Positions 31,973 through 43,329 of a stretch of DNA of 64,000 nucleotides are shown here, in pieces (the stretch's first letter is position 1; each line of letters opens with the position of its first letter). Made by a program: the position numbers and the translations under genes. Source of the DNA: Areca catechu (taxonomy: Eukaryota > Streptophyta > Magnoliopsida > Arecales > Arecaceae); assembly GCA_021397845.1 (NCBI GenBank), contig CM038053.1, positions 148,016,041 to 148,080,040 of the forward strand, given 5' to 3'. Below the pieces are notes generated by a model that saw only the letters and a program-made list of their open reading frames with translations, was not told the DNA's origin and made no database searches.

Positions 31973-33425
31973 TGATGCGGGACTAATATGCATGCAATTC
32001 ATTTTCTATGTTTTATATGTGGGGTTAGGTGATTAATTCCTAAATTTCAGGTCAAAATTAGTTGTAGGGAATTTTGTATGAATTTTTGAAGCCAAGCAGG
32101 TAGATTAGAACCTAGAAAAGTACTAAAGAAGGATCGCCGGGGCTGAGAAGCCTCGGTTAGAGCAAGTTCTCCTACAATAATAAGAATGGAGGTAGAGGGG
32201 GTGTACCTGACAATGTCAGAAGCGCCCGGTGAAGATCGCAGCGAAGGGATCTCACGTTCCTCAATGGATGCATCCTGGAAAACCAAGCCAAAGACCCGCG
32301 GATACCCGGCTTTCTACTCGGTGGTCCGATTGAGGCATGGCTGGAGTCGTTTGATTTGTAGGAACTTGGGGACCTGCAAACGACCTATCAGGGGTTAGAA
32401 ATCTCAGAGAAAATCAAGAAAACAAAAGAAAATAGCAAAGAAAAGAAAGTTTGGAGGGGGTTGGAAGGATGTTTGGTGGCAGGAAGATGGTTGCAAACAC
32501 CGGGAAGAACTCTCAAACCCCTTTATGCACATAGCAGGGTAATCACACAAAACAATATAAGAACTCAAGGTTTATTTCATATATCAAAATCTCCCTTCAT
32601 ACAAGAGGCTAGGGTCCTTTAAATAGACCCTTAATCTTGGGATCCAAGTAAGGGCAAATTAGTCTTTACATGATAATCCTTTTCCTTCTCAAACCCTAGC
32701 TAGAAAATAAGGAAATATTAGGTAGAAAAATCCCTTAAAATTCTCTTGACTTGGCCAACACTCCAAGGACACCTAGGGGGGCGTGATGGGCTTCTAATAG
32801 CAGCAAGGGGCCGCCCCAAAGGTGCTCTGGTGCATGGGCTTGGGCCTTTGGAAGCTGGGGTGGACTGGTAGCCAGGTAGCAGGAATATTCCCTGGTATCT
32901 TGCTTTTTAAGGGCTTGGGCTTGGCTCCTGGGCTTGATTTCTTTGGACTAGGATGCAGATGGACTTCTAAAATAATGGATGCCTTGGTATATGAATATAT
33001 TTTGGCATCTGGAAGGGAATCTGGGCATCCGGAGGGCATTTGAAAGGAATTAGGGTTTTCTGAATTTTTCCTCCTGGGGTCTTCTAATCTTCAAGCTGGG
33101 TTGGACTTGGGCTATACTTCTATATCTTCAATCTGGTTGGACTTGGTCTTCACTTGTATGTTGTGGTCTTGAGTCTTCAATATGGTTGAACAGGACTCAA
33201 AAAAATAAAAATAACTCAATATGAGCTGACTAGCATTGGACTGAACTAGCTCAACATGAGCTGACTAGTACAAACCTAAAATAACAACTCAAAAGACTCA
33301 AATAATAACTAAAATGGACTCAGATGGGCTAAGCCCTTATTACAGATGGACTCATAAATTATTGATCAATTTACAGAGGGTTGAAAAGCCTCTGTCTTAT
33401 TCTGGTGCCTCTGGTGTCCCCACCA
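31973..33425 (-). repeat. G2 3' LTR (left)
   Basis: 1453 bp, matching 36784-38224. It carries a GGTTTGAGAAGG/TTATATATGA-type promoter zone near 32580 on the minus strand, and GCTGAGAAGCCTC. No coding content. Confidence 0.92.
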
Positions 33426-33960
33426 ATTCTCCCGCGGTGGGAGGAACTCGACCCTGTTGAGTGAAGATCAAGCTGGCTCACATATCTCTCGAGGAGGTCT
33501 GGGTTGAGGTGCTGCAAGTCTTCTTGAGAAATCCATGAATCGTCCAACTCTAGCCAGCCTTGCCATCGAACTAGGAAGCGTTGATAACCGTGGCCCCGGT
33601 TCATAATGGCTTGATTATCCAGGATACGCTCGATCCGTTCTCCTCTCTCAGGCCAAACTTATTAGTGGACACTCTGGGTTAGGGTCACTCACAATGAAAA
33701 GGAATAGGTTCAAAAGCCTCACTAGGTATCGCTGCCGATTCCCTATACTCAACCAGGTCTATAATATTGAAGGTAGAACTAATGCCCAAATCCGAAGGCA
33801 TGTCTAACACCTAGGCATTTGATCCAACCTTCTCTATCACTTTAAAAGGTCCGGCTCTACGAGCATGAAGCTTCTTTTAGGCCTAAGCCTAACCAAGATA
33901 GAATCCACTACATCAAATTCTTTGACCATTCTTCGGGAATTAGCCAGTTGTTTTAAGATT
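33426..33960 (-). pseudogene. G2 integrase C-terminus and chromodomain
   Basis: The minus strand reads KEFDVVDSILVRLRPKR, then a degraded GPY/F region, then an open chromodomain: GHGYQRFLVRWQGWLELDDS, WISQEDLQHLNPDLLERYVS and HSTGSSSSHRGRIGGDT. The last words overlap the purine tract before the LTR, the same coding-to-LTR arrangement as in G3 and G4. The upstream integrase domains are absent. Confidence 0.8.
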
Positions 33961-34049
33961 AGTGCGGGTGGTGAACATGCTAGGCATATGAAGTCTCCTA
34001 ACAAGATGATGCAAAGGACTCAAACCTATACCTAACAGACTTGACTAAA

Positions 34050-35898
34050 GAGATTTATTAGGTCTTAACTTCCACTTGGGCATGGGGGTATGAGTCATGG
34101 TTGATGGGTGACATGTAGAAGAAAATTTGCTAGTAACTCCTAATAGGTGCAAAAGGGTCTGCCAAAACTAGGTAGCAAATGTGATGGGCTCTATGGATCC
34201 TTGCAACCTAGTAACCTCAACAAAATGTAACCTAATTGTTCTAGACACATGAGAAGACTCAGGAAAGGGTAGGAAATAGGAAGTGGGTTCAGAATTAGTC
34301 TGCTAGGGTGAAGAAAAAGGTTTAGTTGGATAAAGTAGGATAAAAGACGGGGTGTCAGGAACTAATCCCATACTAATGAGGTTAACCTTACGGGGTTGCG
34401 ATACATCTATAGGCAAGAAAAGGTCCATGCTATGGAAGGATGGGTCAACAATTTATGGGAAGAGATCTTCAATAGGAATGGTAGGAAGGGATTCATCCTG
34501 AGGGCAATGGGTTAAGTAGGCCAAATCCTCAATAAAGTCTTCTTGTTCATGAAATTTAGGAATAGGCTCTACGATTAGATCCTTTTCTAGTGTTTCCTCA
34601 GGTAAAATCCTAATATCAGAGTTCTCTTCCTCTAATTGTTCTTTCACTATAGCTTTAGGTTGGATGTGGTCAAGGTCAACTAGGTCTGGGTTGGTTTCTA
34701 CCCAGGTATCTACTAGGTCAGCTAATTATAGGTCTATTAAAGGTGTCTCCTCTTCTCCTTCATACTCATCCACTAGGCTCACATCAGCTTCATACACTTT
34801 CGCGTTAATGTAAGCCTTGTGAATCTTAGGAATGGTTGGAGAAGGTTGACTAGCGGGAAATTGGTTAGGTTCTAGTCTCTGATTATGGGTACTACTCCTA
34901 GTAGGTTCAGGTTGCCTAAGGGGTAGTGGCTCATTACTGGGCTCATATTTAAGGATACTAATCCTATAAGGTTCAAGTTGACTAGGGAAAACCTGACTAG
35001 TACTAGATTGATACCTAGGGGTTATGGTTTCTCTGGGCTCATAGGACAAGGGTGCAGATCTATCAGTCATGGGATTATAGGATCTGGGGTCATAGGATTT
35101 TGGGTTAGCTCTATGGTCAGGTTCTAAAGATGGATCATGGTATGGGGTCCTCCTAAGGTTGGGCTCCCTATATGGGTCAAGATATTGGGTTCTCCTAGGG
35201 TTGTCCTAGGATTGGGCTCCCTATATGGATCAGAGTATTGGGTTCTCCTATGATTGGACTCCCTATATGGGTTAGAGTATTGGGTTCTCCTAGGATTGGA
35301 CTCCCTATATGGGTCAGAGTATTGGGTTCTCCTAGGATTGGACTTCCTATATGGGTCAGAGTATTGGGTTCTCCTGGGTTCAGTATCATAATAAGGGTCA
35401 TGGTAAGGGGTTCTTCTAGGTTCAGTATCATAATAACGGTCATAGTAAGGGGTTCTTCTAGGTTCAGTATTATTGTATGGGTCAGGCTGAGGGGCTCTTC
35501 TAGGTTCAACCTCTCGGTATGGATCAGGATTTGGGGTCCTCTTAGGTTGAGGATTGTAGTACGGGTCAGGATAAGGGGCTCACCTAGGTTCGACCTCATG
35601 GTATAGATCAGGGTTTGGGGTCCTCCTAGGTTGAGGGGACTCCAGATCTGGCTCAGACAATGACCCATGGGTTATTTGTATGGTCCCTACATGGCGTTCT
35701 AACTGGTCAAACCTATTGGCAAGATGGTCAATTCTATTGTTGGTTTGGGTACCAGACTGAGTTAACTGGGTCATCTGGGTAGTCATCTGGGTAGCCATCT
35801 AGGCCATTTGATCTATAAGGGCTTGAATCCTATCTTCCTGCTTATCCATGGGTTCAGGGAGATGGTGGATGAGATGGGACTCTTGATCTAATGCTCAT
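34050..35898 (-). pseudogene. G2 Gag-like accessory ORF with repeat array, broken
   Basis: The start codon at 35898-35896 reads MSIRSRVPSHPPSP and then a stop. Parts in order: a coiled region (QMTTQMTQLTQSGTQTNNRI, FDQLERHVGTIQ), an arginine/proline/tyrosine repeat array (35640-35190), LSYEPRETITPRYQSS, KAYINAKVYEADVSLVDEYE, and an acidic segment with EEDFIEDLAYLTHCPQDES. The tail has KVNLISMGLVPDTPSFILLY. The tail matches G1 closely. No zinc knuckle, protease or RT. Role unknown; Gag-derived structural protein is the likeliest origin. Confidence 0.65.
35190..35640 (-). repeat. 42-bp coding repeat array in G2 Gag-like ORF
   Basis: About eleven degenerate 42-bp units. The newest (35200-35390) share AGGATTGGACTCCCTATATG and GGGTTCTCCT. 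Each codes for about 14 residues of the type PRRTQYSDPYRESN. G3/G4 Gag has a single related EPRRPLYRDPEPNHRR stretch, so the array probably grew from it. Confidence 0.85.
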
Positions 35899-35929
35899 GC
35901 AAGACTCGATCAAACCGACTATAGTTGAC

Positions 35930-36131
35930 TAGACCTAGAGTCCAAAACTAGATGCTCAATCAGGGTGGCAAACTAGCCTATAGTAACCCTGTACTCAGCC
36001 AGGCAGGTGTAAGGGGATTGTTAGGTCCCTGATTGCCAATCCTAGACACCAATTAGAGATTGGCCAGGTAGGCGGACCAGCACACAAGCCCTTTGGGATT
36101 GAATCCCTAAACCACCATTCTAGACACCGAG
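35930..36131 (-). other. Leader module H2 in G2
   Basis: The minus strand reads GTGTCTAGAATGGTGG, then CTACCTGGCCAATCTCTAAT and TGGTGTCTAGGATTGGC, then CTTACACCTGCCTGGCTGAG. The stem CCAAT-ATTGG is intact. H1 is not present in this leader. Confidence 0.75.
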
Positions 36132-36770
36132 CACAAAGCACATATAGGTTAGCTTGACACAATGATCTGACACTTAGCCCGGACCCGACCAGTTGGTATC
36201 CCTAGCCCACTAGGGCAAATTAAGTCTAATAGATTTTAGGTTAAGGCTTGGGACAGAATGCAAGGGATGTGGTTTTTGGGCTAAGGAGAGGTGATCAAAT
36301 CCTCCCCCATCTGATATAGCAAGAGTGCCCTTAAAAGTAAATTATGCAATGATGGCAGGTAGATGAGGATGCAAATTAGCATTAAGTTATTTTTGGTATT
36401 TTTGGAGAATATATAAATTTTTTTTTATTTTGGTATTTTCCTAAATAGAAGAAAACTTGCAAATTATGCCCTAATATGCTTGAAATATACTAAAATTAAA
36501 TGATATGCAAAAGATGCTAAACAAAACCCTAAAACTTCCAAACTTGTCTTGCTGAAAAAAATAGAGCCGAAGATTTACCAGCTGTATTTCAGCTTGCAGA
36601 AAATTCACAGGCCAAAATAAAATCTGCGAAAATTCTAAAAATCACAGTGAATTATTTTGAATCCAAGAAATCAAATTTCAGAATTTTTAGAGTTTTTAAC
36701 AGGGAGAAATAATTTAAAGAATAGAGCATATATGGATTGAAAAATTGCAGAAAACAAGCCCTAATCTAAG

Positions 36771-36783
36771 CTCTGATACCAAA
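36771..36783 (-). other. G2 primer-binding site (tRNA-Met)
   Basis: The minus strand reads TGGTATCAGAGC directly after the LTR boundary. The rest of the leader (36132-36770) is AT-rich, with no gene. Confidence 0.9.
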
Positions 36784-38224
36784 TGAATGCGGGACTAATA
36801 TGCTTTCAATTCTTTTTGTATGTTTTATATGTGGGGTTAGGTGACTAATTCCCAAATTTCAGATCAAAATTATTTGTAGAAAATTTTGTATGAATTTTTG
36901 AAGCCAAGCATGCAGATTAGAACCTAGAAAAGTAATAAAGAAGGATCGCCGGGGCTGAGAAGCCTCAATTAGGGCAAGTTCTCCTACAATAATAAGACTG
37001 TACCTAAAAATGTCTGAAGCACCTGATGAAGATCACAGTGAAGGGATCTCTCGTTCCTCGATGGATGCGGCCTAGAAAACCTAGCCAAAGACCCCCGGAT
37101 ACCCGGCTTTCTGCTCGGTGGTCAGATTGAGGCGTGGCTGGAGTCGTTGGATTTGTAGAAACTCGGGGACCTGCAAACGACCTATCAGGGGTTAGAAAAC
37201 TCAGAGAAAATCAAGAAAATAAATGAAAACATCAAAGGAAAGAAAGTTTGGAAGGGGCTGGAAGGATGGTTGGCGGCAGGAAGATGGTTGCAAACACCGG
37301 GAAGAAGAACTCTCAAACCCCTTTATGCACACAGCAGGGTAATCACACAAAATAATATAAGAACTCAAGGTTTATTTCATATATCAAAATCTCCCTTCAT
37401 ACAAGATGCTGGGGTCCTTTAAATAGATCATTAATCTTGGGCTCAAAGTAAGGGCACATTAGTCTTTACATGATAATCCTTTTCCCTCTCAAACCCTAGC
37501 TAGAAAATAAGGAAATATTAGGTAGAAAAATCCCTAAAAATTCTCTTGACTTGGCCAACACTCAAAGGACACCTAGGGGGGCATGTTGGGCTTCTAATAG
37601 CAGCAAGGGGCTGGCCCAAAGGGGCTCGAGCGCATGGGCTTGGGCCTCTAGAAGCTGGGGTGGCCTGGTAGCTATGTAGCAGGAATATTCCCTGGTATCT
37701 TGCTTCTTAGGGGCTTGGGCTTTGCACCTGGGCTTGATTTCTTTGAGCAAGGATGCAGATGGACCTCTAAAATCATGGATGCCTTGGTATATGAATATAT
37801 TTTGGTATCTGGAAGGGAATTTGGGCATCTAGAGGGCATCTGCAAGGAATTAGGGTTTTCTGAATTTTTCCTCTTAGGATCTTCAAATCTTCAAGCTGGG
37901 TTGGACTTGGGCTATACTTCCATGTCTTCAATCAGGTTGGACTTGGTCTTCACTTGTATGATGTGGTCTTGAGTCTTCAATATGGTTGAATAGGACTCAA
38001 AAAAATAAAAATAGCTCATTGTGAGCTGACTAGCATTGGACTGAACTAGCTCAACATGAGCTGACTAGTACAAAACTGAAATAACAACTAAAAAGACTCA
38101 AATAACAACTAAAATGGACTCAGATGAGCTAAGCCTTATTACAGATGGACTCATAAATTATTGATCAATTCACAGAGGGTTGAAAAGCCTCTATCTTATT
38201 CTGGTGCCTCCAGTGTCCCCACCA
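36784..38224 (-). repeat. G2 5' LTR (right)
   Basis: 1441 bp. It starts TGGTGGGGACACTGGAGGC on the minus strand and ends TCCCGCATTCA, against GCATCA in the other LTR. It matches 31973-33425 throughout. Confidence 0.92.
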
Positions 38225-38229
38225 AAGGT

Positions 38230-38501
38230 TTTATACAATTTTCAAAAAAACTCAAGAAAAATATGGAAAGAAGAGCGGGTCCAAGGGGGGACCATGTAGG
38301 GCACCAAACACCTGCTCTTTTGGGCTTGTGAGGGACCACATCTTTCATCAGCTGCTTAGCATGAATCAGGGGATTCATGCTTATCCACTTGACCTTTCTT
38401 TTTCTCTTGATGGCATGTGGAGTTGATGTGCCTGGAGGGTGGAAGGGGTGTGCTGGGACTCCACGTGGCTGCTGAGGTGGCTGGGCTATGGATCCCCATT
38501 A
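38230..38501 (-). repeat. A2 5' LTR, distal piece
   Basis: This is the first 272 bp of the LTR on the minus strand, matching 24235-24503. It starts TAATGGGGATCC, so TG has become TA. AGCCA follows on the plus side at 38502. Confidence 0.88.
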
Positions 38502-38506
38502 AGCCA

Positions 38507-39580
38507 ACTCTACTAGAACAAATTTTGAAGACCCGAGGAAGCGAGCCGACCCGATCTGCAATGAGCTGACTCCTCCAGAGTAAAGTTTTATGATTTTGAG
38601 AAGAAGAGTCGACCAAAATTCAAGCGAGCCAACCCCTCGAGTTCAATGTGTTCAATGATAGAAGTTCGAGCCGGCACGAGCTATCAAGAGCCAACTCATC
38701 CATAGTAAGTTTTTTTCACCCAAAGATAGAGAGCCAACCCTACTGAAGAAATGGAGACTCGACCTATCAACTTGAAGGATCCTAACCGACTCGAAAAATT
38801 CGATATGACTCGAATATCATTTCTAGGTTCATAATGGCTAGTTCCAGAATTCTTTTTTGAATGCAAAAAAGTGCTCCAACGGTCATATGTCACATCCCAA
38901 TGGTCCATAACATCTACAACTGCCTTGGAATGATGAGAGACCATATATTTGAAGAATTTAAACTTCCTAAAAGTAAAAGTAAAAAAATTAACTCAAAGTT
39001 TACCAACAACAGAGTACTAAGAGCATTCAAGTCAGTCTTCAAGTCTTCACCAACACTGATCTAAAGCTTAAAGCACTTTAAATAGAAGCCACTGAAGTAA
39101 GTAAAGTGCATCAATGTACATTCTAGTGGGCTTCTGTCAAGCTGCATCGGCAACTATCAGATAACTAGAGTTTGTCATTTATTGTTGCACTTTATTTCAA
39201 TTCGTTCTTGAATTGTTGGATTATTGGTGAGCCCGTTTGAAAAACCAAATAGGTTCTTGGTGAGCCTTAGCTAAAAGTCAAGTGTTGGGTTTTTGGTGAT
39301 CCTGTAAAAAATTAAGTGTTGGGTTCTTGGTGATCTTGTAAAAACCAAGTTGGGTTCTTGGTGATCATGTAAAAACCAAGTTGGGTTTCTTTGGTGATCC
39401 TGTTAAAAACCAAAGAGTGTAGGGTTTCTTTGGTGACCCCAGTAAAACCAAAGTATAGAGGTTTTGGATTGTGAGCCTGTAAAGCAATCCTACTATATTC
39501 TGGTGTGAATATAGTGAAAATCCCAAGCGGTATCTTGGATAGTGGACGTAGGTGCTGGGTTGCTCTGAACCACTATAATT
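38507..39580 (+). repeat. S1 LTR piece 2, with minisatellite remnants
   Basis: 38507-38820 has repeated GAGCCGACC/GAGTCGACC-type words. 39225-39440 has five or six degenerate copies of GGGTTCTTGGTGATCCTGT with AAAAACCAAG, typical of SIRE LTRs downstream of the promoter. Short ORFs here are not convincing genes. It ends in TAATT, the TSD of G3. Confidence 0.75.
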
Positions 39581-41161
39581 TGGTGCAGGCACCAGACTCG
39601 GAAGAAGACTTAAAAGCTCCATCTGGATCTCTGATTGACCTTGCCCGAAGAATTAGGGTTTTTTGGTTTGTAATAAGGGTTGACTTGATCAACTTAATTT
39701 TAGCTTGAGTCTGTATTCCCTGTAATTTATTTTTGTTGAGTCATGTTGACTCAGTAGTGGTCTAGGACTTCAATCTGGGGTGTCAAATTTTCTCCCAAGG
39801 CCAAGCAAGTGGGCGCCACACTCCCAGCCACACGCCTGAATCCAGGGGGCGCCACATCTCAATCCAGTATGCTCTGGTCCTCACACCACAAGATAGCAGG
39901 TCCCTTCTCTCATGCGCCATTTGAGGAGAAAGCAATCTGGGATCCACAATTCAAGGGGGCGGCCCACAATATTCCATAAGAGCCAAGCTATGAAAAGAAA
40001 GAAACTCTTCTTGGAGAGTACTTCAAGGGGGCGCCCATTCCATGCCAAAAATGCCCAAAGCAAAGATGGGAAGAACCATGACTTAGGGAGAAAGAAAAGG
40101 AGGAGTCCAAAAGAGTTGAGCCATGGAAGGAATGAAATTCTCTCTTGAAGAACAAGGCTAGGAAAGCCACTTACCTTCCTTTTAAAACTTCCAATCCACT
40201 TTTTTGGAACCTTTGGCCGGCCATATGTGTATGGATTGATCCTACAAACCTAATTTGAAGATCCCCTCCTTTAGTCCCACATGGGAAAATGTGAAACCTT
40301 ACTCTCTTGTAAAGTCCTATAAAAAAAACCCCTCTTGTAAATTTTAAAGTAATCTGATGAATGAATTCAAATTTTTGTGTGAGAAAACTCTGTGTTTTCT
40401 CTCTTCCACACTTGCATCCAGGTGTTGAGCTCCGTGAGGGAGTAAATCTGGGTTCCCCAGGAACCTTGAGGAGGTGTGAGAACTCCAAACCCCAAACCCT
40501 AGGTTAGCCACTTCACTCCCAAACCCTAGCCGCCCATCATCCTCTTCTTTCCACCAAACCCTAGCCTATCCCACCTCTCACGGCCACTCTCTTCAAGTCA
40601 AGGCTGACCCCAGCATCCGGGTCCAGTCCGGATACTTCAGATCCAGAGCAATTCCCAGAGGAAGTCAGATCAGCCTCCAGGAGAATCTGGATTTCAGCAA
40701 CATCAGCTTTCAAGTTCTTCAATCTGTGTTTTCCATCACTTGTTCTTCTTCTTTCCCAGATCTTGAGTTCAGGAGAAGCCGACTCAGCTACAGGACCAGT
40801 ATTGGAGGATCCATTGCGAAGATATCTGAATCCGAGGATCCAACAATCTGTTCGAGAGAGTTCTTCCACCAAACTTTGTGAAGATCACTGTCTGGTCGGT
40901 AACCCATCTCTTCTCTTTATTTCTATCCTGTTGAAAGTTCAGAGCGAAACCCTAAGTCTGGGAGTTTCTCAACCCCCAGCGATCCATTACTTCTGAACCA
41001 CTCTGATAACCAAGTTTCTTTTAAATTGTGCTTTCAATTATTACCTAGTTTCTTTCAATTTAGTTTAGCTTTCCTTTGAGTCAAAGCCAATTTCTATAAA
41101 AAAAAAAAAAAAATCTTAATTTATTTCCGCATCGCATCATCTCCTCTTTCGTTCTGCATCA
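39581..41161 (+). repeat. G3 5' LTR
   Basis: 1581 bp, TGGTGCAGGCACC to CTGCATCA. It contains a TATA motif CCTATAAAAA near 40317 and a cluster of AAACCCTA telo-box words at 40490-40565. Compared with the 3' LTR it lacks about 30 bp around 40718, where a GTAAG-like splice donor would lie. Confidence 0.93.
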
Positions 41162-41165
41162 TTTT

Positions 41166-41178
41166 TGGTATCAGAGCC
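41166..41178 (+). other. G3 primer-binding site (tRNA-Met)
   Basis: TGGTATCAGAGCC, four bases after the LTR end. Confidence 0.95.
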
Positions 41179-41255
41179 CTGTCTAGGGTTTCTGTCTTGT
41201 GTGCTTGTTTGTGTGTCTCTCCTTTTTACTTTGTCTGCTCGAAGTAGACTCCCCA

Positions 41256-41350
41256 AGACGTCCGGTCCTAGGAACGAAGCGAGGTGCAAACCTTTTCTTC
41301 CTATTCCACGGGGTGTTCCTAGGGCGTGTAGGGGATCCGCTGGGTTACAA
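41256..41350 (+). other. Leader module H1 in G3
   Basis: GACGTCCGGTCCTAGGAAC, a loop with CTTCCTATTCCACGGGG, then GTTCCTAGGGCGTGTAGGGG and ATCCGCTGGG. Stem arms GTCCTAGGAAC (41265-41275) and GTTCCTAGGGC (41315-41325) pair fully if one G-U pair is allowed. Confidence 0.75.
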
Positions 41351-41813
41351 CTTCGTAGCAGGAATTGTAAACGGGGGAAGCACCCTATTTTCAGTCTGTA
41401 ACTACCCTATTGCAGGAATTGTTTCTCATTGCAAGTAACTCCAAATTATGTGATTTTTATTTTTCTAGAACCAGTATAATTAAAGCTATTTTACATAATT
41501 TTCCTGTGATTTATTGGTTTCTGTGAAATTTCTAAGAGTTAAATTACTGCAACTCTATTTCTGTATTTCTGTAATTCAATTTTTTGAGTGATCATCTCCT
41601 AATTCATCTTAAGGGCATTTGAGCATCTAAGATAAGGGGAGGAGTTGATAACCTCTCCTTAGCCCAAAACCACCACCCACTCATTCGATCCTAAGCCTAA
41701 TTTTAAAATTTATTAGACTTAATTTGCCCTAGTTGGCTAGGGACATCAACAAGTCGGGTCAAGGCTAGTGTTGAGTCAGTTTGTCTAGTTACTCTGTTTG
41801 TGCTTTGTACTCA

Positions 41814-41985
41814 GTGTCTAGAATGATGTTTCAGGGATTCTATCCTGAAGAGCTTGTGTGCTGGTCCGCCTACCTGGCCAATCACTAATTAGTGTCTAGG
41901 ATTGGCATCTAGGGACCTAACACTCCCCTTACACCTGCCTGGCTGAGTCCCGAGTTACTACAGGCTAGCTTGCCACTCTGATTGG
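41814..41985 (+). other. Leader module H2 in G3
   Basis: GTGTCTAGAATGATGTTTCA, then CTACCTGGCCAATCACTAAT and TAGTGTCTAGGATTGGC. It is closely similar to G4 47333-47500. Confidence 0.75.
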
Positions 41986-42065
41986 GCATTTAGTTTGGAC
42001 TCTAGGTCTAGTTAGCCCATAGTCGTTTCAGTTGAGTCTCATTTTGTGTGTTTGCTTGCATCATC

Positions 42066-43329
42066 ATGTCCACCCGGAATGGAGTACCCTACCAACCAGG
42101 TCAAACCCAACCTGATTTAGAGGCCATGGTTAGAGCTCTTACTGAGAGTATGAACAAATTAAGTCAGGATATGAATGAGAATTTTGCCCAGCTTAGGGAT
42201 CGAGTCCAAGTACTTGAGGAACCTAGGCATCAGAATTGGAATCCTGACCCATATTTTAATGTGCCTCAACCTCAGCCACACCAAGAGCCTAGAAGACCTT
42301 TATATAGAGATCCTGAACCTAATCATAGAAGGCCTGACCCAGAACCTGAAGATAGAGATAATAGGTTCATTCGGAACATCAAATTAGATGCACCCACTTT
42401 TGATGGTAGCTTAAACCCTAAGGTGTATTCTGATTGGGAGTGTGAGATGGACCAGTACTTTGAGTGGTATGCCATGTCTGAGGAAAGAAAGTTCAAGTTT
42501 GCCAAGATGAAGTTAGTACGTCAAGCTAGGTTATATTGGGGGAACATTGAGCTGACCACTACAAGACGAAATGTAGAGCCCATAACCACTTGGCAGGGTA
42601 TGAAAGAAAAGCTTAGAGATAAATATCTACCCATTTCATACCAGCAAAATCTGTTAGACCAATGGCAGACTTTGAAACAAGGGAACCGATCTGTATCAGA
42701 CTACATAACCACCTTTGATGAGTACCTGATGAGATGTGATGTGAGTGAAGCCCATGAGGTCACTTTGTCTAGGTTTAGGGCTGGACTTAGGGAAGACATA
42801 AAGAGGGAGTTGTTTCTAAGAGAGGTTACTGACCTAGACCAAGCCTATCAGATTGCACTGAACACTGAGAAGTTTCAGAGAGGACCTATACCTTCTAGGG
42901 TTAGTACCCCAATCCCAAGAAATGGACCTAGCCAAGTTACCCCTAGCAAGCCTAATCAGGGCATCCCCACCCTTAGGCCCATGGACAAAGGTAAGGCGCC
43001 TGACACCTAGAGAACCCCTAGTATCATCTGTTTTAAGTGCCAGAAGCCCGGTCATATCTCCAACCAGTGCACAGCCATAGCTTGTTTTAAGTGCCGCAAG
43101 GTAGGTCATGTTTCTAGCCAGTGCCCTTGTAGATCCCTCTACATAGAAGAAGGAGGAGATGAGAATTCCGGACCCAATGAAGAGTTTGAAGAAGAAGTTT
43201 ATGAGGCCGGAATGAAATTGGTCGATGAGTATGAAGGAGAGGAGGAATCCACAGAGTCTGACCAATTAGGGGTTGTGAGATGCATCCTGTCCTAGAATAG
43301 AGTTCAGGAAGATTGGCATAGGACTAACA
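42066..43329 (+). pseudogene. gag: G3 Gag with double zinc knuckle, broken
   Basis: MSTRNGVPYQPGQTQPDLEA starts at 42066 (an upstream in-frame ATG at 42048 is less likely, since G4 begins at MSTRN). A retrotransposon-gag capsid domain follows (DAPTFDGSLNPKVYSDWECE, WGNIELTTTRRNVEPITTWQ, RFRAGLREDIKRELF). After a stop at 43008-43010 come two CCHC knuckles, CFKCQKPGHISNQC and CFKCRKVGHVSSQC, then an acidic segment with VYEAGMKLVDEYEGEEE and another stop near 43294. Gag builds the particle and binds RNA. G4 carries a better copy. Confidence 0.9.

Larger units (their letters stand above)
31973..38224 (-). mobile_element. G2: pol-less chromovirus derivative, second copy of the G1 type
   Basis: TSD AAGGT at 31968-31972 and 38225-38229. 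On the minus strand: 5' LTR 38224-36784 (starts TGGTGGGGACAC), primer site, leader with H2, Gag-like ORF with a repeat array, conserved accessory region, integrase tail plus chromodomain, purine tract (CCGCGGGAGAAT) and 3' LTR 33425-31973. Protease, RT, RNase H and integrase core are missing, as in G1. LTRs resemble each other well but with visible substitutions. Confidence 0.92.
23806..38501 (-). mobile_element. A2: non-autonomous LTR element of the A family, interrupted by G1 and G2
   Basis: TSD AGCCA at 23801-23805 and 38502-38506. On the minus strand the 5' LTR is in three pieces (38501-38230, 31972-31563, 25869-25786), the interior is 25785-24504, and the 3' LTR is 24503-23806. LTR ends, GTGTGAGG repeats, primer site and the CTCGAC-GTCGAG end motif match A1. 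LTRs are about 0.7 kb and the interior 1.28 kb, unlike A1. No Gag or Pol sequence is present. Confidence 0.88.

Noticed and set aside
39225..39440. GGGTTCTTGGTGATCC repeats as a separate satellite insertion
   Set aside because: SIRE-type LTRs commonly hold such degenerate repeats, and flanking sequence on both sides belongs to S1.
42048..42065. Upstream ATG (MFACII) as the start of G3 Gag
   Set aside because: G4 starts at the homologous MSTRN codon and the upstream codons do not align with coding sequence in G4, so 42066 is preferred.
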